From assembly GCF_020921035.1 (NCBI RefSeq), contig NC_063157.1:23887015-23951014 (forward strand): a DNA stretch of 64,000 bases. The letters are read 5' to 3'. This DNA is from Rhodamnia argentea (taxonomy: Eukaryota; Streptophyta; Magnoliopsida; Myrtales; Myrtaceae). Each line of letters starts with the position of its first letter. The first letter of the stretch is position 1. Positions 63,780-64,000 of this stretch are shown here, piece after piece. A program made the translations under genes and the position numbers. Under the pieces are notes generated by a model that saw nothing but the letters and a program-made list of their open reading frames with translations, was not told where the DNA came from and did no database searches.

Positions 63780-63997
63780 TCAGCGCCTCCTCGCCGCCGT
63801 TTCCCGCTGGGCGTTGAAGAAGACGGCGGCGACTGGAAGGCCGAGCTCGTTCTCGTCGGCGAACTTCCGGGTGTTGAAGCGTTCTCTCGAGGAAGGAGGC
63901 CTCACTGTTTCCCTGCGCTTCTGCTTGAAAAGGAGGAACACGAACCTGTGGATCCCTATGTTCGGCCTCGGCATTTCGTAGCCCATTGCTTCCTTCC
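63780..63997 (-). CDS. TFL1: TFL1/CEN-like PEBP floral repressor, last exon only
   Basis: The terminal exon of a phosphatidylethanolamine-binding-protein family gene. After a CAG acceptor at 63998-64000 it reads [18 protein letters not shown] (first Gly split), then [35 protein letters not shown] and [11 protein letters not shown] to TGA at 63780-63782. The four-exon PEBP family always places this block in exon 4. The loop after LLFKQ lacks the FT-type segment LGRQTVYAPGW, and the C-terminus [11 protein letters not shown] is TFL1/CEN-like, so a flowering repressor that acts with FD/14-3-3 at the shoot apex is indicated rather than an FT activator. The position equivalent to TFL1 Asp144 (FT Gln140) is Glu here (SSRERF). 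Exons 1-3 lie outside the window, so the key exon 2 His/Tyr position cannot be checked. Confidence 0.94.
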
Positions 63998-64000
63998 CTG

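Overview
This is a nuclear segment of a flowering-plant genome. The evidence is multi-exon plant genes with GT-AG introns, plant-specific families (SBT subtilases, a TFL1/CEN-type PEBP, plant PARP3, an A20/AN1 SAP), hAT, MULE-like, PIF/Harbinger-like and LINE transposon remnants, and long microsatellites. The proteins look eudicot, probably a woody species. I lean towards Myrtales from overall protein resemblance, but I cannot prove that from sequence alone.

Layout, left to right. 1-799: 5' end of a fatty acyl-CoA reductase (FAR) gene on the minus strand, running off the left edge. 0.8-11 kb: no recognisable genes, but several MITEs, including a local duplication nest at 6.1-7.3 kb and a PIF/Harbinger-like MITE with a GC-rich core at 8.7-9.6 kb. 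11-32 kb: a head-to-tail array of four related secreted subtilase (S8A, SBT) units on the minus strand. All four are broken. Unit C (21.5-25.4 kb) keeps the whole architecture but has a frameshift, a lost splice donor and a nonsense codon. Units A, B and D carry large internal deletions. Unit B was split inside intron 1 by about 3.6 kb of DNA holding an intact hAT transposase gene and an FKBP-like exon, and its signal-peptide exon now lies inverted beyond that insert.

33.4-40.3 kb: a complete eight-exon VPS4/SKD1 AAA-ATPase gene (ESCRT disassembly), with a non-autonomous hAT-like element in intron 1. 40.9-43.85 kb: a hAT element with a near-perfect 8-bp target duplication and a decayed transposase. 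44-47.6 kb: MITEs and unassigned DNA. 47.7-48.2 kb: an intronless A20/AN1 stress-associated protein gene. 50.25-50.6 kb: the 3' end of a LINE. 51.5-55.9 kb: an 18-exon PARP3 gene that is intact except for one in-frame TAA in exon 17, just before the catalytic-domain NEY motif; it also contains a GC-AG intron. 56-63.3 kb: intergenic DNA with MITEs and long TA/TG and GA microsatellites. 63.78-63.997 kb: last exon of a TFL1/CEN-like floral repressor on the minus strand, continuing off the right edge.

The genes do not form a pathway; this is ordinary gene-poor plant chromatin. The most informative parts are the decaying subtilase array with its nested insertions and rearrangements, and the single nonsense codon in PARP3. 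I found no convincing previously undescribed molecular system. All exon coordinates were derived by eye from splice signals, reading frame and remembered family conservation.
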